This document shows, piece by piece, positions 1 to 8,492 of a stretch of 20,785 bases of DNA. Below the pieces are notes generated by a model that saw nothing but the letters and a program-made list of their open reading frames with translations, was not told the DNA's origin and did not search any database. The stretch is from the NCBI GenBank assembly GCA_002068205.1, contig MVZB01000029.1, positions 1-20,785 on the forward strand. Direction: 5' to 3'. How positions within the stretch are numbered: the stretch's first letter is position 1; the number at the start of each line of letters is the position of its first letter. This stretch comes from a candidate division BRC1 bacterium ADurb.BinA292. Its GTDB lineage: Bacteria; Sumerlaeota; Sumerlaeia; MVZB01. Made by a program: the position numbers and the translations under genes.

Positions 1-160
1 GGTATTCAGGCTGAAGACCGGCGTTGCGGATGATGCTGGCCGGCATGGAAACTTGGTCCATGATCACGTGGTTATCGGCCTCGCGCCAGAGCAGGCGATC
101 CACGCCCCAGTAGACGTAATGCGTCGGGGCGGGGCGGCGGGTGCTGTGCTCCTCCTGCAA
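1..160 (-). CDS. N-terminal part of an unrecognised protein, cut by the window edge
   Basis: An open frame runs off the left edge on the minus strand. It reads QEEHSTRRPAPTHYVYWGVD, then continues with LLWREADNHVIMDQVSMPAS and IIRNAGLQPEY. Third codon positions are strongly G/C from the CAG at 155-157 onward, while the DNA before it is AT-rich, which supports real coding here. The start is unresolved: the only early start-type codon in frame is TTG at 158-160, about 12 nt after the predicted transcription start and with no ribosome binding site in front. The next possibilities are GTG codons well inside the conserved-looking part. A GGAGGAG stretch lies inside the frame rather than before a start codon. 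I do not recognise the family and assign no function. Confidence 0.5.
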   Translation of the reverse strand, partial: MQEEHSTRRPAPTHYVYWGVDRLLWREADNHVIMDQVSMPASIIRNAGLQPEY

Positions 161-179
161 AGAAAAAGGGGAATAATTA

Positions 180-207
180 AATATAATTGATGTTATGCCA
201 GCGTCAA
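180..207 (-). promoter_or_regulatory. Sigma70-type promoter for the left-edge gene
   Basis: On the minus strand TTGACG (202-207) is followed after 16 nt by TATATT (180-185), both close to the sigma70 consensus. They lie in the AT-rich stretch at about 160-235, which stands out in this GC-rich window. The predicted transcript starts near 172-174 and leads into the truncated gene at 160. The spacing is one below the optimum of 17. Confidence 0.55.
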
Positions 208-255
208 GAAAAATGGACTCTATGAATACATAAAGCTGGTGGGGGGCCGGGCCGG

Positions 256-1005
256 TCAGCGGATCCAGCGCTCCACGCGGCGGAGGCGGTTGTAGAGCCA
301 CCAGACGAGGCAGGCGACGGCGGCGAGCCACATCAGGCGGTTGCCGAGGATGGTCGGCAGGGATTCCTCGAGCAGCTTGTAGGGCGGGATGAAGAGCCGG
401 AAAAAACGGATCCAGCGCAGCGGCACGTTTTCGGTCAGCGCGGCGACGGGGACCGCCATGACGACGGCCAGCACGCTCGCGGTCAGGCCGTTGCGGACGA
501 ACGTCGTCACGACGCAGGTCAACAGCATCATCGGCAGGGCGGCCATCATGCTGAAGACCCAGAAGACGAGCAGCCGGCCGAGGCCCAGATCGACAAACCA
601 GCCGAGGCCCGCAAACAGCGGGAAGGAGAGGATCATCATCCAAACCAGCGCGACGCGCAGCTTGAACCAGATCAGATGCCCCGGCCCGCGCATCCGCATC
701 ATCAGCAGCTCGAGGGTGCCGCCGTCGCTTTCGGCGCTCCACAGGTTCATGCAGGTCAGCAGGCCCATGACGATCGACTGAAGCGCGAGGAAATCGTAAG
801 CCTGGTTGGGCTGATGAATCCCGGCGACGATGGCGAGCCAGGTGAAGAAAGCGAAGACGCAGGCCAGGATGAGCAGGATCGTCCGGGAGAAGATGAGCTG
901 CGTCTGGACGTGGAAGATCATCAGCGCATCGCGCAGGGTGGGGGGCAGGCGGCCGGCGCCGGCGCGCGCCCAGCGCCCGAGGAAGGGCGGGATGACGCTC
1001 GACAT
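256..1005 (-). CDS. ABC-2 type exporter permease subunit
   Basis: A 249-residue membrane protein, probably the transmembrane half of an ABC exporter whose ATPase is the gene just upstream. About six hydrophobic segments are visible, among them TILLILACVFAFFTWLAIVA, a second starting near IVMGLLTCMN, VALVWMMILSFPLFAGLGWF, LLVFWVFSMMAALPMML, ASVLAVVMAVPVAAL and LMWLAAVACLVWWLY. The loop ESDGGTLELLMM resembles the segment after the second helix in ABC-2 permeases. I chose the ATG at 1003-1005 (MSSVIPP), 16 nt after the ATPase stop; an ORF extension to 1089 would overlap the ATPase and is probably not used. A later start at MIFHVQ is possible. No clear ribosome binding site is visible, consistent with translation following on from the ATPase. 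Substrate unknown. Confidence 0.8.
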   Translation of the reverse strand: MSSVIPPFLGRWARAGAGRLPPTLRDALMIFHVQTQLIFSRTILLILACVFAFFTWLAIVAGIHQPNQAYDFLALQSIVMGLLTCMNLWSAESDGGTLELLMMRMRGPGHLIWFKLRVALVWMMILSFPLFAGLGWFVDLGLGRLLVFWVFSMMAALPMMLLTCVVTTFVRNGLTASVLAVVMAVPVAALTENVPLRWIRFFRLFIPPYKLLEESLPTILGNRLMWLAAVACLVWWLYNRLRRVERWIR

Positions 1006-1021
1006 GCGCGGCTGCGTTGCG

Positions 1022-1939
<918 letters not shown>

Positions 1940-2002
1940 GAAAGGAGATCGAGCTCCCGTCGCGCGGCGTTGGGCAGATGCGGCGCCGCATGCTGGAACC
2001 AT

Positions 2003-2020
2003 CCCGCCGCGCGCGGCGGG
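2003..2020. repeat. Perfect 18-nt GC palindrome upstream of the ABC operon
   Basis: CCCGCCGCG is followed directly by its complement CGCGGCGGG. It lies 64 nt upstream of the ABC ATPase start, in the gap after the Asp-box protein gene. As RNA it could fold with a 7-bp stem and a 4-nt loop; as DNA it could be a protein site. Function unknown. Confidence 0.5.
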
Positions 2021-2093
2021 TCGTCTCTATCTCCCTAGTGTTGCAGGACCGACGAAAGTTGCCGAGAGAAATGCGGATCGTCGTAGAAGGCGG

Positions 2094-2118
2094 GCCGCCC
2101 CGCGAGTGGCGGGGCGGC
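2094..2118 (-). terminator. Strong GC hairpin downstream of the Asp-box propeller gene
   Basis: A perfect 10-bp inverted repeat (GCCGCCCCGC / GCGGGGCGGC) with a 5-nt loop lies 56 nt after the stop codon of the propeller gene (2175). No U-tract follows on the minus strand, so it is either a non-canonical terminator or an mRNA 3'-end stabilising hairpin. It separates the propeller gene from the ABC operon. Confidence 0.5.
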
Positions 2119-2174
2119 GTCGGCCGATGGTTTGAGTTGAACACGCTGGCGCGGGGCGCGCCGTCCGGTGGCAC

Positions 2175-3617
2175 TCAATCGTAGAGCGGCCAGCCTTTGG
2201 CCGACGTCGAGGGGATCGGCTGCGGGAGGCCGGGCTTGAAGAGCAGATCCGTGTCGCCGATGCCGCCGCCGGGCTGATTGTTCGCGCGCCAGCCGACGAT
2301 CCAGTGTCCCAGGCGGTCGTTGCGGACGATCGGGTCGACGTCCAGATCCGACTGGCTGTAGAAGCTGTCGTCCAGCGTCACCGGATCGGTCCAGGTCGCG
2401 CCGTTGTCGGTCGAAATCGCCATATTGATCGCCTGATGCGATTCGGGCACGCCCTGCAGGTCGGTCGTGAACCAAACGCAGACCCAGGCGCCGTAGGTGT
2501 CGGTGAAGATCTCCGGTTGGCGATCGTGGAGGACCTGGGTGGAGGTGAAATCGGTGGCGGCGGTGGTATTGAGGGGCGCCGCCTCGCTCCAGGTTTCGCC
2601 GTTATCCTCGGAGCGGGCGAAGAGGATGTCGCGGTCGACACCGATGGTGCCGCCGAGCGTCGCGCCGGATTCCCAGACGACGACCCAATTGCCGCGCTCG
2701 TCGGTCGCGACGCTGGGGTCGAGGTCGACGCTCGGGATCGGCGCATTGGAATTGAGCGTGCGCGGGGCCTCCCACGTCAGGCCGTCGTTGTGCGAGCGGG
2801 CGTAGGCGATGTCCTGTGAGCCGTCGTCGACGCCGCCCAGGGGGTCGCCGGTGTCCCAGACGCACATCCACGTGCTGCCGCCGCCGTAAAGCAGGCGGGG
2901 GTTGTTGTCGTTGCCCGCGTCGAAGGCGGCGTTGGTGTTCAGCGGCCGGGCGATGCTCCAGGTAGCGCCCTTGTCGATCGAGCGCGCAAAGAGCAGGTCC
3001 GAATCGTTCCCGAGGGTTCCGCCCAGGTTGAATTCGGTCTGCCAGACCGTGATCCAGATTTCCTTGCGGTTGGTGTCGACGTCGGGGTTGAGGTCTTCGT
3101 TCTTGGGGTCGAAGTCGTTGTCTTCCCAGGCATTGCTGTTCAGCACGCCGGTCGGTTCCCAAGTTAGCCCGCCGTCAGTGGAGCGCACGAAGAGGATATC
3201 GGCGTCATCGCCGGCCATCTGCGTGCCGCTGGTCGCTTTGGATTCCCAGACGATGACCCAGTTGCGGTGGCCGTCGGTGGCGGCGTCGGGGTCCTCGTCG
3301 CCGCCGTCGTCGAAGGCGGCAATCGAGCTGATCGGCGTCGGGGGGGACCAGACGCTGCCGGAGCCGGAGGAGCGGGAAACGACGATGTCGGCTCCGGCCG
3401 AGGTTCCGGTCAGAGAGGTTAACGTATCCCACACGGCCAGCCATTCGCCGCGGCGGTCGGGGATGATCTGCAGCCCGGAGTCATCGCCGTCGTCGGTGGC
3501 GGCGTTGGCGTTCAGGTATCCGATGGTATCGGAGAACAGCTCGGCGGCGGGGAGAGGCCCCGCGAGCAGCAAACCCAGCGCCACCAGGCAGTGGCTCGCA
3601 ATCCGGCATGACTTCAT
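2175..3617 (-). CDS. Secreted Asp-box (BNR/sialidase-like) beta-propeller protein
   Basis: A 480-residue exported protein. Residues 1-25 form a signal peptide (MKSCRIASHCLVALGLLLAG, ending near PAA). The rest is a regular repeat: a core strand of the form W-x-x-V/G-W occurs at residues 57, 119, 187, 249, 310, 377 and 438, spaced 61-68 residues, giving seven probable blades. Asp-boxes follow most of them: STDGGLTW (146-153), SIDKGATW (213-220), SHNDGLTW (275-282), SEDNGETW (336-343), STDNGATW (402-409), plus a degenerate SSGSGSVW (83-90). Acidic loops such as DDGGDEDPDAATD precede the core strands and may bind calcium. The sialidase RIP motif is absent, so a binding or structural role is more likely than sialidase activity. 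The start at 3615-3617 has AGGAAGG about 9 nt upstream; longer in-frame extensions lack a signal peptide at their start. Confidence 0.85.
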   Translation of the reverse strand: MKSCRIASHCLVALGLLLAGPLPAAELFSDTIGYLNANAATDDGDDSGLQIIPDRRGEWLAVWDTLTSLTGTSAGADIVVSRSSGSGSVWSPPTPISSIAAFDDGGDEDPDAATDGHRNWVIVWESKATSGTQMAGDDADILFVRSTDGGLTWEPTGVLNSNAWEDNDFDPKNEDLNPDVDTNRKEIWITVWQTEFNLGGTLGNDSDLLFARSIDKGATWSIARPLNTNAAFDAGNDNNPRLLYGGGSTWMCVWDTGDPLGGVDDGSQDIAYARSHNDGLTWEAPRTLNSNAPIPSVDLDPSVATDERGNWVVVWESGATLGGTIGVDRDILFARSEDNGETWSEAAPLNTTAATDFTSTQVLHDRQPEIFTDTYGAWVCVWFTTDLQGVPESHQAINMAISTDNGATWTDPVTLDDSFYSQSDLDVDPIVRNDRLGHWIVGWRANNQPGGGIGDTDLLFKPGLPQPIPSTSAKGWPLYD

Positions 3618-3784
3618 CGACGGCACCTTCCTGGTTCTGATGCAATGACCCGGAGTCCCACAGTCAATGGGGTTGGGCACAGTACGGACGTGTCGCTTTT
3701 TCCTTATCGGCGGGTCGGGGCGGCACATTAGTTTGTCGCGGGGCGGGTTCCGCCGTGTTGGATTAAGGGCGTCGGGTCAATTCA

Positions 3785-3891
3785 CCACCGGTGGCATCCC
3801 TTCGGGATGCGGGGGAAGGGGGGGGTGCCGGGTGACCGGTGGTATCGCTGCGCTCAACCACCGGCTACCTTCCGGCATCCCTTCGGGATGC
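3785..3891. repeat. Cluster of short inverted repeats
   Basis: Between the propeller gene start and the downstream end of recD2 lie four adjacent dyads: the palindrome CCACCGGTGG (3785-3794); GCATCCC-TTC-GGGATGC (3794-3810); CCGGTGGT/ACCACCGG around a 13-nt loop (3836-3864); and a second identical GCATCCC-TTC-GGGATGC (3875-3891). The duplicated 17-mer and the repeated CCACCGG core suggest two degenerate copies of one repeat unit. Open frames across it look spurious. It forms the left part of the 465-bp gap 3618-4082. Confidence 0.65.
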
Positions 3892-3950
3892 GTAGGGGAG
3901 GACCGGCGAGGGGGCCGGCGCCACAGCGGTCGATTTCTCCGTGGGGGCGT

Positions 3951-4053
3951 CCGGCCACCCCTTTCAGGGGTTCGATGCGTTGGGGGCGGCGACGCAGGGT
4001 TCCGGCCTGCGGCCTCCACCCTGCGCTTTATTCCCATCGTCCGCTGCGCGGAC
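3951..4053 (-). repeat. Interspersed three-hairpin element, copy A
   Basis: This stretch of about 103 bp is nearly repeated at 11499-11600, with about ten differences by hand alignment, one of them a gap. It contains three inverted repeats: ACCCCT-TTC-AGGGGT (3957-3971); CGCAGGGT/ACCCTGCG (3993-4025) enclosing GGCC-TGC-GGCC (4004-4014); and GTCCGC-TGC-GCGGAC (4039-4053). It begins 29 nt after the recD2 stop on the minus strand, so it probably lies in the recD2 3' untranslated region. It resembles REP/BIME-like hairpin repeats of other bacteria in architecture; I could not match it to a named family. Confidence 0.75.
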
Positions 4054-4082
4054 TCATCCAGAATTAAGCGTCGTTCCGGGGA

Positions 4083-6317
4083 TCAGTCGCGCTGGAGCAT
4101 GGCCCGGAGGGCGGTGAGACGGCGGGCGCGGGTGGCGTTGGCGACCGCCCGGCGCAGCGCGCGCTTCGTGCCGACGAGGCAGACCAGGCGGCGCGCGCGG
4201 GTGATCGCGGTGTAGATCAGGTTGCGCTGGAGCATGATCCAGTGCTGCGTGTGGATCGGGATGATCACGGCGGGGTATTCCGAGCCCTGCGACTTGTGGA
4301 TCGTGATCGCGTATGCGGGCACGAGCTGGTCGAGCTCATCGCGCAGATAGCTGATCGCGCGGCCCTCGAAGTCGATCAGGAGTTCCTGAGTGTCGGCGTT
4401 GACGTGCGCGACGCGGCCGATGTCGCCGTTGAACACCTGCTTGTCGTAGTTGTTGGCGGTCTGCATGACGCGATCGCCGGCCGCGAGGCCGCCGACGGTC
4501 GCCGCGGCCGGGGCGATGGCCTGCGGGTTGAGCAGCTCGCGCAGTTCGCGGTTGAGGGCGTCGACGCCCAGTTCACCGCGCCGCATCGGGGTGAGCAGTT
4601 GGATCTCGCGCGCCGGATCGAGGCCGAATTTCCGCGGGATCCGCTCGACCGCGAGCGTGCGGATCGCCTCGATGATCTGCGCCGGTTCCTCCCGTTCGAT
4701 GAAGAAGAAGTCGGGCTCGGGTTCGCCCGGGGCGGGTTGCGGCGGATTGAGCAACGGCATGTGACCCTGGTTGATCCGGTGCGCGTTGGTGACGATGAGG
4801 CTGGCCTGGGCTTGGCGGAAGACCTCGGTCAGGCGGACGAGCGGCAGCCGGGCCGACGCGATGATGTCGCCCAGGACGTTGCCCGGCCCGACCGAAGGCA
4901 GCTGGTCCTCGTCGCCGACGAGGAGCAGGCAACTGCCCGGCGCGATCGCCGCAAACAGGTGGGCGGCCAGCGCGGCGTCGAGCATCGAGGCCTCGTCGAT
5001 GATAATTAGTTGGGCTTCGATCGGGTTGGCGGCGTCGCGGCCGAACGTGCCGAGGGGGGCCTGGTAGCCCAGCAAGCGGTGAATCGTTTCGGCCGGCAGC
5101 TTGGCGGTTTCGCTCAGCCGGCGCGCGGCGCGTCCGGTCGGCGCCGCCAGCTTGACCTGCATCCGGGCCTGGGTGAACAGTTCAATGATCGAGCGGATCG
5201 TGGTCGTCTTGCCGGTGCCGGGGCCGCCGGTGAGGACCAGCAGTCCCCCCTTGACGAACTCGAGGACGGCCTTGCGCTGGGCGGGGGCGAGGCGGAACCG
5301 GGCGCGCTGCTCGAAATCGGCGAGCGCGGCGACCCCATCGATCTGGGGCAGCCGGCGGCGCGCCGCGAGCATCTTGCGCAGGCAATGCGCCACGCGCGCC
5401 TCGGCCTCGTGCAGGGGCCGCAGGAAGACGGCATCCTGCTCCTCGACGCGATCGACGACGAGTCGCTGCTTGAGGATCGCCTCGTCCAGGCGCTCCTGGA
5501 CCCGCTCGGGTTCGGCGCCGATGAGCGCGATGACCTGCTCGACCAGCGATTCGCGCGGCTGCCAGGTATGGCCTTCGTCGGCCTGGCGCTCCAGGGCGTG
5601 CGCCAGCGCGGCATCGATGCGTTCCGGGGCATCGGGCGGCAAGCCAATCTTGCGCGCGATTTCGTCGGCGCGGTGGAATCCGATGCCGCGCACGTCGGTA
5701 ATCAGGCGGTAGGGGTTGGAGCGGACGATCGCGAGAGCGTTGTCGCCGTATTCCTTGCGCAGGCGGGCGGCGATCGCGGGCGAGATATTGTGCTCGCCCA
5801 GGAAGGTGATCAGTTCGCGATCGTGGCGGCACTCGGTCCAGGCCGCGCGCAGTTTGGCGAGGGTTTTGGGGCCGATGCCGGGGACTTCGCCGAGGTGGCG
5901 CGGGTCGGCATCGATCAATTCGAAGGTGCGCTCGCCGAAATGCGCGACGATCCGCCGGGCCATCACCGGGCCGATGCCGCGAATCGCCCCCGAGGCGAGG
6001 TAGGCCTCAATCCCCTTGACCCCGCTGGGCAGCATCGGCTTGAACCAGTTGGCTTTGAACTGCATGCCGAAGCGGGGGTCGCGAATCCACTCCCCCTCGC
6101 AGAGCAGCGCCTGGCCGACCTCGACGCCGGGCAGGACGCCGACGACGGTGATGACGCCGTCGCCGGCGCGGGCGGCCGGGGGGACATCGCCGCGCGGTTC
6201 GACGCGCACGACGCTGTAGCCGTTTTCGGGGTTTTGAAAGGTGATCCGGACGACGACCCCCTCGATCCGTTCGGCGGCGGCGGACTGCGGGGGGGGCGGC
6301 TGCGAAGCGGGGGGCAT
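4083..6317 (-). CDS. recD2: RecD2-type SF1B DNA helicase
   Basis: A 744-residue ATP-dependent 5'-3' DNA helicase of the RecD2 (YrrC-like) family, which acts in recombination and repair without RecBC. Length and domain order are typical. An N-terminal OB-like segment (about 17-95) is followed by tandem helix-hairpin-helix motifs (about 105-160, with GIGP at 114-117 and PGIGPKT at 146-152), then two RecA-like domains. Helicase motifs: Walker A GGPGTGKTT (364-372), motif II IIIDEASMLD (438-447), motif III LLVGDEDQLPSVGPG (465-479), motif IV LTEVFRQ (496-502), motif V region around NGDIG (630-634), and the C-terminal ITIHKSQGSE (671-680) and YTAITRAR (702-709). All key residues are present. The start follows the GHL10-like gene stop by 18 nt, so the two are probably cotranscribed. 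Repeat copy A lies just beyond its stop. Confidence 0.95.
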   Translation of the reverse strand: MPPASQPPPPQSAAAERIEGVVVRITFQNPENGYSVVRVEPRGDVPPAARAGDGVITVVGVLPGVEVGQALLCEGEWIRDPRFGMQFKANWFKPMLPSGVKGIEAYLASGAIRGIGPVMARRIVAHFGERTFELIDADPRHLGEVPGIGPKTLAKLRAAWTECRHDRELITFLGEHNISPAIAARLRKEYGDNALAIVRSNPYRLITDVRGIGFHRADEIARKIGLPPDAPERIDAALAHALERQADEGHTWQPRESLVEQVIALIGAEPERVQERLDEAILKQRLVVDRVEEQDAVFLRPLHEAEARVAHCLRKMLAARRRLPQIDGVAALADFEQRARFRLAPAQRKAVLEFVKGGLLVLTGGPGTGKTTTIRSIIELFTQARMQVKLAAPTGRAARRLSETAKLPAETIHRLLGYQAPLGTFGRDAANPIEAQLIIIDEASMLDAALAAHLFAAIAPGSCLLLVGDEDQLPSVGPGNVLGDIIASARLPLVRLTEVFRQAQASLIVTNAHRINQGHMPLLNPPQPAPGEPEPDFFFIEREEPAQIIEAIRTLAVERIPRKFGLDPAREIQLLTPMRRGELGVDALNRELRELLNPQAIAPAAATVGGLAAGDRVMQTANNYDKQVFNGDIGRVAHVNADTQELLIDFEGRAISYLRDELDQLVPAYAITIHKSQGSEYPAVIIPIHTQHWIMLQRNLIYTAITRARRLVCLVGTKRALRRAVANATRARRLTALRAMLQRD

Positions 6318-6335
6318 GCGCGGCAGGTGGCCCCC

Positions 6336-8177
6336 TCAGTCGGTGAAGATGTTGCTGAACTGCTCGCGCAGGTAGCGTTGCGCCTGGTCGTCGGGACGGA
6401 TGTCGCCCCAGCGTTTCTTGCCGAGCTCGCCCCCCTGGAGGAGGCGATCGATCGTTTCGCGGCGCTCGCGGACGGCCGGCGGGACCGGGGGCTCGAGCAG
6501 TTCGGCCGGGATCGTCGTTGGCGAATCGGGCGGTCGCGTCCGAATCCGCATTTCGACCAGATCCTCGAGGGCGCGCATCGTCTCATCGTCCTCGCCGGCG
6601 GGCGAGGGGAGGGCCTCGACCGGCGCGGAGGCATCTTCGTAGGGGACCTCTTCGGCCGGGATCAGCCGTCCGTCGGCTTCTTCGAGGTCGGGCGGAGGCG
6701 GGGGGGGAAGCTCCAGTTGATCGGCGGCGAGATGCGGGCGTTCAGCGGTAGATGCGGCCAACTCGGGCTGTGTCGCCGGCGCGCCGGACGTTGCCTGTTC
6801 CGTGGGGAACGGCTCCAGCGGCTGGTCCGGGTCGGCGGCCAGGGTGGGGCTCGTCGCGGTCGTGGCGGGGACGGTGGCCGAGAGGACCTGTTCGGTCTTG
6901 GACTGGGATTCGGCGGCTTTCTGTTCGCGCAGGCGCTGTGCTTCACGCACCTGGGCGAGGGTCTGCAGGTAGGTGGGGGAGAAAACGGTCCGCTCGGCGG
7001 CGCTCAGGAAGAGGCTGCGCGCCCCCGTATCCTGGACGATGCGGCTGTGGTCGTCAATCGCGAGACCGTCGGCGCCCGCTTCGGCGGCGCGGCGCAGCTG
7101 GGCCAGCGCCTGGACCGATTCATTCAGGTGGCCGCTGACGCCGATGGTCACCTGCGCGCCGGCCGGATGGCCGATGGCCAATGCGGTGCTCATCCACTTG
7201 TTGAATTGCTCAGCCGAAGAGACCTCGTCGAAAAACGACTTCAGATAGAGCCGGTCGAGCAACTGGAGCCGCAGCCAGGCCGACCAGTCCTGGTGCAAGT
7301 CGCGATAGACGCTGGTGCCGAAGAACTCCTCGGGCGAGGCGGGGGGGGCGCCGATCGTTTCGCCGCCAGCGGAGACGGACAGACCCGGCCGCGCGCGCCG
7401 GGCGACATCGCGCAGCCGCCTGAGCGCCTGGGTGTAGAGGTTGGCCCGGAACGAGACCCAGCGCGAGTCGGCGGCGTTGGGCAGCGCGCCGGGGCCGTGG
7501 CTCTGCTGCCAGCGCTCGACGAGCGCGGGATGAAAACCCCAGTCGGCCTGCGGGTCGTGCAGCGCGCCAAGATAGATGCCGTCGACCGGATAGCGCGCGA
7601 CGAGATCGGCGACGACCATTTCCAGGTGGGTCATGACTTCCGGGAGGCCCGGTTCGAGCCAGGTGCGCCCCTGGGCATCGACATGCCGCGCGGCGCGGTC
7701 GGCCGAGAGCCAGTCGGGATGGGCGTTGCGCACGTGCGTCGGGGCGAGCAGGGCGGCGCTGTTCTCGGCGCCCGCCGAGAAGAGGTCCAGCCAGGCGATG
7801 ACGCGGATCGGCCGCTGGGCGCTGTGCAGCTCGGTCAGGATGGTTTCGAGCGGGTCGAAGGTGTCGCTCAGGCCGGCGGCGCGGGGCAGGACGCGCGAGT
7901 TGAAAAAGGCCTCGCCGTCGAGGACGACCTGCAGGATGATCTCGTCGAAGGGCATCTCGCTGATTTCGCCGAGGAAGGGGTCCAATTTGACGGGGTCGCG
8001 CAGCGGTGTGGTGCGCATGGAGACCCAGAGCGCGCTGGCGAGGGCCTGCGCCGGCGACGGTTCGGCCGGATCGCCGGGCGCCTGGCCGCGGGCGACGGGG
8101 GGCGCCAGCCACGGCAGGCAAACGAGAAGCAGAACAGCGACGGACGTCCGACGCGGAACCTTGGGACAACGGATCAT
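6336..8177 (-). CDS. Secreted GHL10 (YngK-type) glycoside hydrolase-like protein
   Basis: A 613-residue exported protein with a TIM-barrel related to the glycosyl hydrolase-like 10 family (PF02638, YngK type). The signal peptide spans about residues 1-32 (VAVLLLVCLPWLAPPVARG). Family landmarks in order: ALWVSMRTT (49-57), FDEIILQVVLDGEAFFNSRVLP (77-98), RVIAWLDLFSAG (125-136), HPDWLSAD (153-160), TWLEPGLPEVMTHLEMVVAD (172-191), RYPVDGIYLGALHDP (195-209), VYRDLHQDWSAWLR (290-303) and AGADGLAIDD (367-376). At the position where relatives usually read VDGIxxDDxF, this protein has VDGIYLGALHDP, so the conserved acidic pair is gone. Residues about 420-570 are low-complexity, rich in Pro, Ala, Thr and Glu, and end in a short conserved-looking tail. 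No ribosome binding site stands out before the ATG at 8175-8177. First gene of a probable two-gene operon with recD2. Confidence 0.82.
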   Translation of the reverse strand: MIRCPKVPRRTSVAVLLLVCLPWLAPPVARGQAPGDPAEPSPAQALASALWVSMRTTPLRDPVKLDPFLGEISEMPFDEIILQVVLDGEAFFNSRVLPRAAGLSDTFDPLETILTELHSAQRPIRVIAWLDLFSAGAENSAALLAPTHVRNAHPDWLSADRAARHVDAQGRTWLEPGLPEVMTHLEMVVADLVARYPVDGIYLGALHDPQADWGFHPALVERWQQSHGPGALPNAADSRWVSFRANLYTQALRRLRDVARRARPGLSVSAGGETIGAPPASPEEFFGTSVYRDLHQDWSAWLRLQLLDRLYLKSFFDEVSSAEQFNKWMSTALAIGHPAGAQVTIGVSGHLNESVQALAQLRRAAEAGADGLAIDDHSRIVQDTGARSLFLSAAERTVFSPTYLQTLAQVREAQRLREQKAAESQSKTEQVLSATVPATTATSPTLAADPDQPLEPFPTEQATSGAPATQPELAASTAERPHLAADQLELPPPPPPDLEEADGRLIPAEEVPYEDASAPVEALPSPAGEDDETMRALEDLVEMRIRTRPPDSPTTIPAELLEPPVPPAVRERRETIDRLLQGGELGKKRWGDIRPDDQAQRYLREQFSNIFTD

Positions 8178-8492
8178 AGCGAAACCAGAGCGAGGGTGAT
8201 GAATGTAAGGCGGAATCCTCGTCTCTGAACAAGGCTAAGCGACGGGCGAATGGAATGCAATATGGTAAAGGGAGGGCGGCGGCGGGGCGCGGCGCCCCAG
8301 GGGGACGACCGGCGGCGGGAGGTCGGGGGAATCCGCGGACCCCGCGATGGAGGGGATTTTCGGTGGCGGGCGGGGAGCGGAGCGGCGTAATATACTCGGG
8401 TATCATGCCCAGCGGGCGGATTTCCCGCTTTGCCCGAACCGTGCCCCGCGCGGGGCCCACGGGCCCCCGCCTGTGTCTGACCGGAGGCCATC
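8178..8492. other. Divergent intergenic control region (315 bp)
   Basis: This gap separates the GHL10-like gene (minus) from the solute-binding protein gene (plus) and should hold promoters for both. On the plus strand TATACT (8391-8396) is a good -10 hexamer but lacks a -35 at proper spacing. It overlaps ATACTCGGGTAT (8392-8403), an imperfect dyad. Two GC palindromes are visible: GGGGCGCGGCGCCCC (8284-8298) and GCCCCGCGCGGGGC (8443-8456). The latter lies 36 nt before the start codon and could form a leader hairpin. On the minus strand only weak promoter-like hexamers are seen. No gene is supported here. Confidence 0.5.

Noticed and set aside
150..176. A splice-acceptor-like pyrimidine tract ending in GCAG on the minus strand before the left-edge gene
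   Set aside because: Everything else in the window is bacterial in organisation (operons, overlaps, ribosome binding sites), and a sigma70-type promoter explains the AT/pyrimidine-rich stretch.
3667..4215. Short open frames across the hairpin repeats, including KRRVEAAGRNPASPP-type translations
   Set aside because: They follow the repeat, run through inverted repeats and recur with it at the second copy, with no start signal or fold; they are by-products of the repeat element.
5010..8228. A 1072-codon plus-strand open frame opposite recD2 and the GHL10-like gene
   Set aside because: It is an antisense shadow caused by high GC and strong third-position bias of the minus-strand genes; its translation is low-complexity and rich in G, R, A and D, and the opposite strand encodes clear family motifs.
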